A DNA stretch of 6,227 nt, taken from contig DXCD01000208.1 in NCBI GenBank assembly GCA_019116185.1, positions 1-6,227 on the forward strand, written 5' to 3'. The notes below the pieces were generated by a model that saw only the letters and a program-made list of their open reading frames with translations, was not told where the DNA came from and did not search any database. The DNA is from Candidatus Mediterraneibacter stercorigallinarum (GTDB taxonomy: Bacteria; Bacillota; Clostridia; Lachnospirales; Lachnospiraceae). The translations under genes and the position numbers were made by a program. This document shows positions 6,198 through 6,227 of this stretch, piece after piece (within the stretch, counting starts at the first letter, position 1; every line of letters starts with the position of its first letter).

Positions 6198-6227
6198 AAA
6201 AAACGGACCGCCGTGAAACCGGCAGCC
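6198..6227 (-). terminator. Terminator of the gene upstream of pth, cut by the window edge
   Basis: Read leftward, GGCTGCCG (6227-6220) pairs with CGGCGGTC (6213-6206) over 8 bp with two G-T pairs and a six-base loop (GTTTCA). After CG at 6205-6204, a run of six T follows (6203-6198). The stem may extend beyond the window. It marks the end of an unseen minus-strand gene to the right of position 6227. Confidence 0.72.

Noticed and set aside
1..6227. Defence system, mobile element, CRISPR array or tRNA/rRNA genes
   Set aside because: No repeats with spacers, transposase or integrase motifs, terminal inverted repeats or RNA gene signatures were seen. All long stretches are explained by four genes and their control sites.

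Overview
The window looks like a chromosomal housekeeping segment from a low-GC-phylum anaerobe (Firmicutes/Clostridia). The best guess is a Lachnospiraceae-type gut organism with moderately GC-rich coding DNA. The grounds are strong AGGAGG ribosome sites, the pth-mfd gene pair, a Gram-positive type PrsA-like lipoprotein, and a 'cytidylate kinase-like' protein of the kind common in clostridia. The family-level placement is inference, because no rRNA or other marker gene is present.

Layout. Three genes run leftward (minus strand) from the right edge. A rho-independent terminator of an unseen upstream gene lies at the right edge. A well-formed promoter (6126-6154) then starts pth (peptidyl-tRNA hydrolase, 5459-6037). 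After a 33-nt gap comes mfd (transcription-repair coupling factor, 2075-5425), probably on the same transcript. A 199-bp intergenic region with a near-consensus promoter (1968-1996) drives a PrsA/SurA-like lipoprotein foldase (700-1875), whose transcript ends at a strong terminator (about 598-641). One gene runs rightward from the left edge, a short cytidylate kinase-like protein (35-520). It converges on the foldase gene and has its own terminator (535-562). Together, the two terminators fill the 179-bp convergent spacer.

Function. pth recycles peptidyl-tRNA from aborted translation, and mfd removes stalled RNA polymerase at DNA lesions and recruits UvrA. Both deal with stalled gene expression and are neighbours in many Firmicutes. 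The foldase acts outside the membrane, and the kinase-like protein probably acts on a nucleotide in the cytoplasm; neither has an evident functional link to the pair.

I see no mobile element, CRISPR array, tRNA, rRNA or defence system. Nothing here amounts to an undescribed system. The points worth a second look are the foldase that lacks the parvulin histidines and carries an acidic tail, the short kinase-like protein with an altered P-loop, and the structured leader of the foldase gene.
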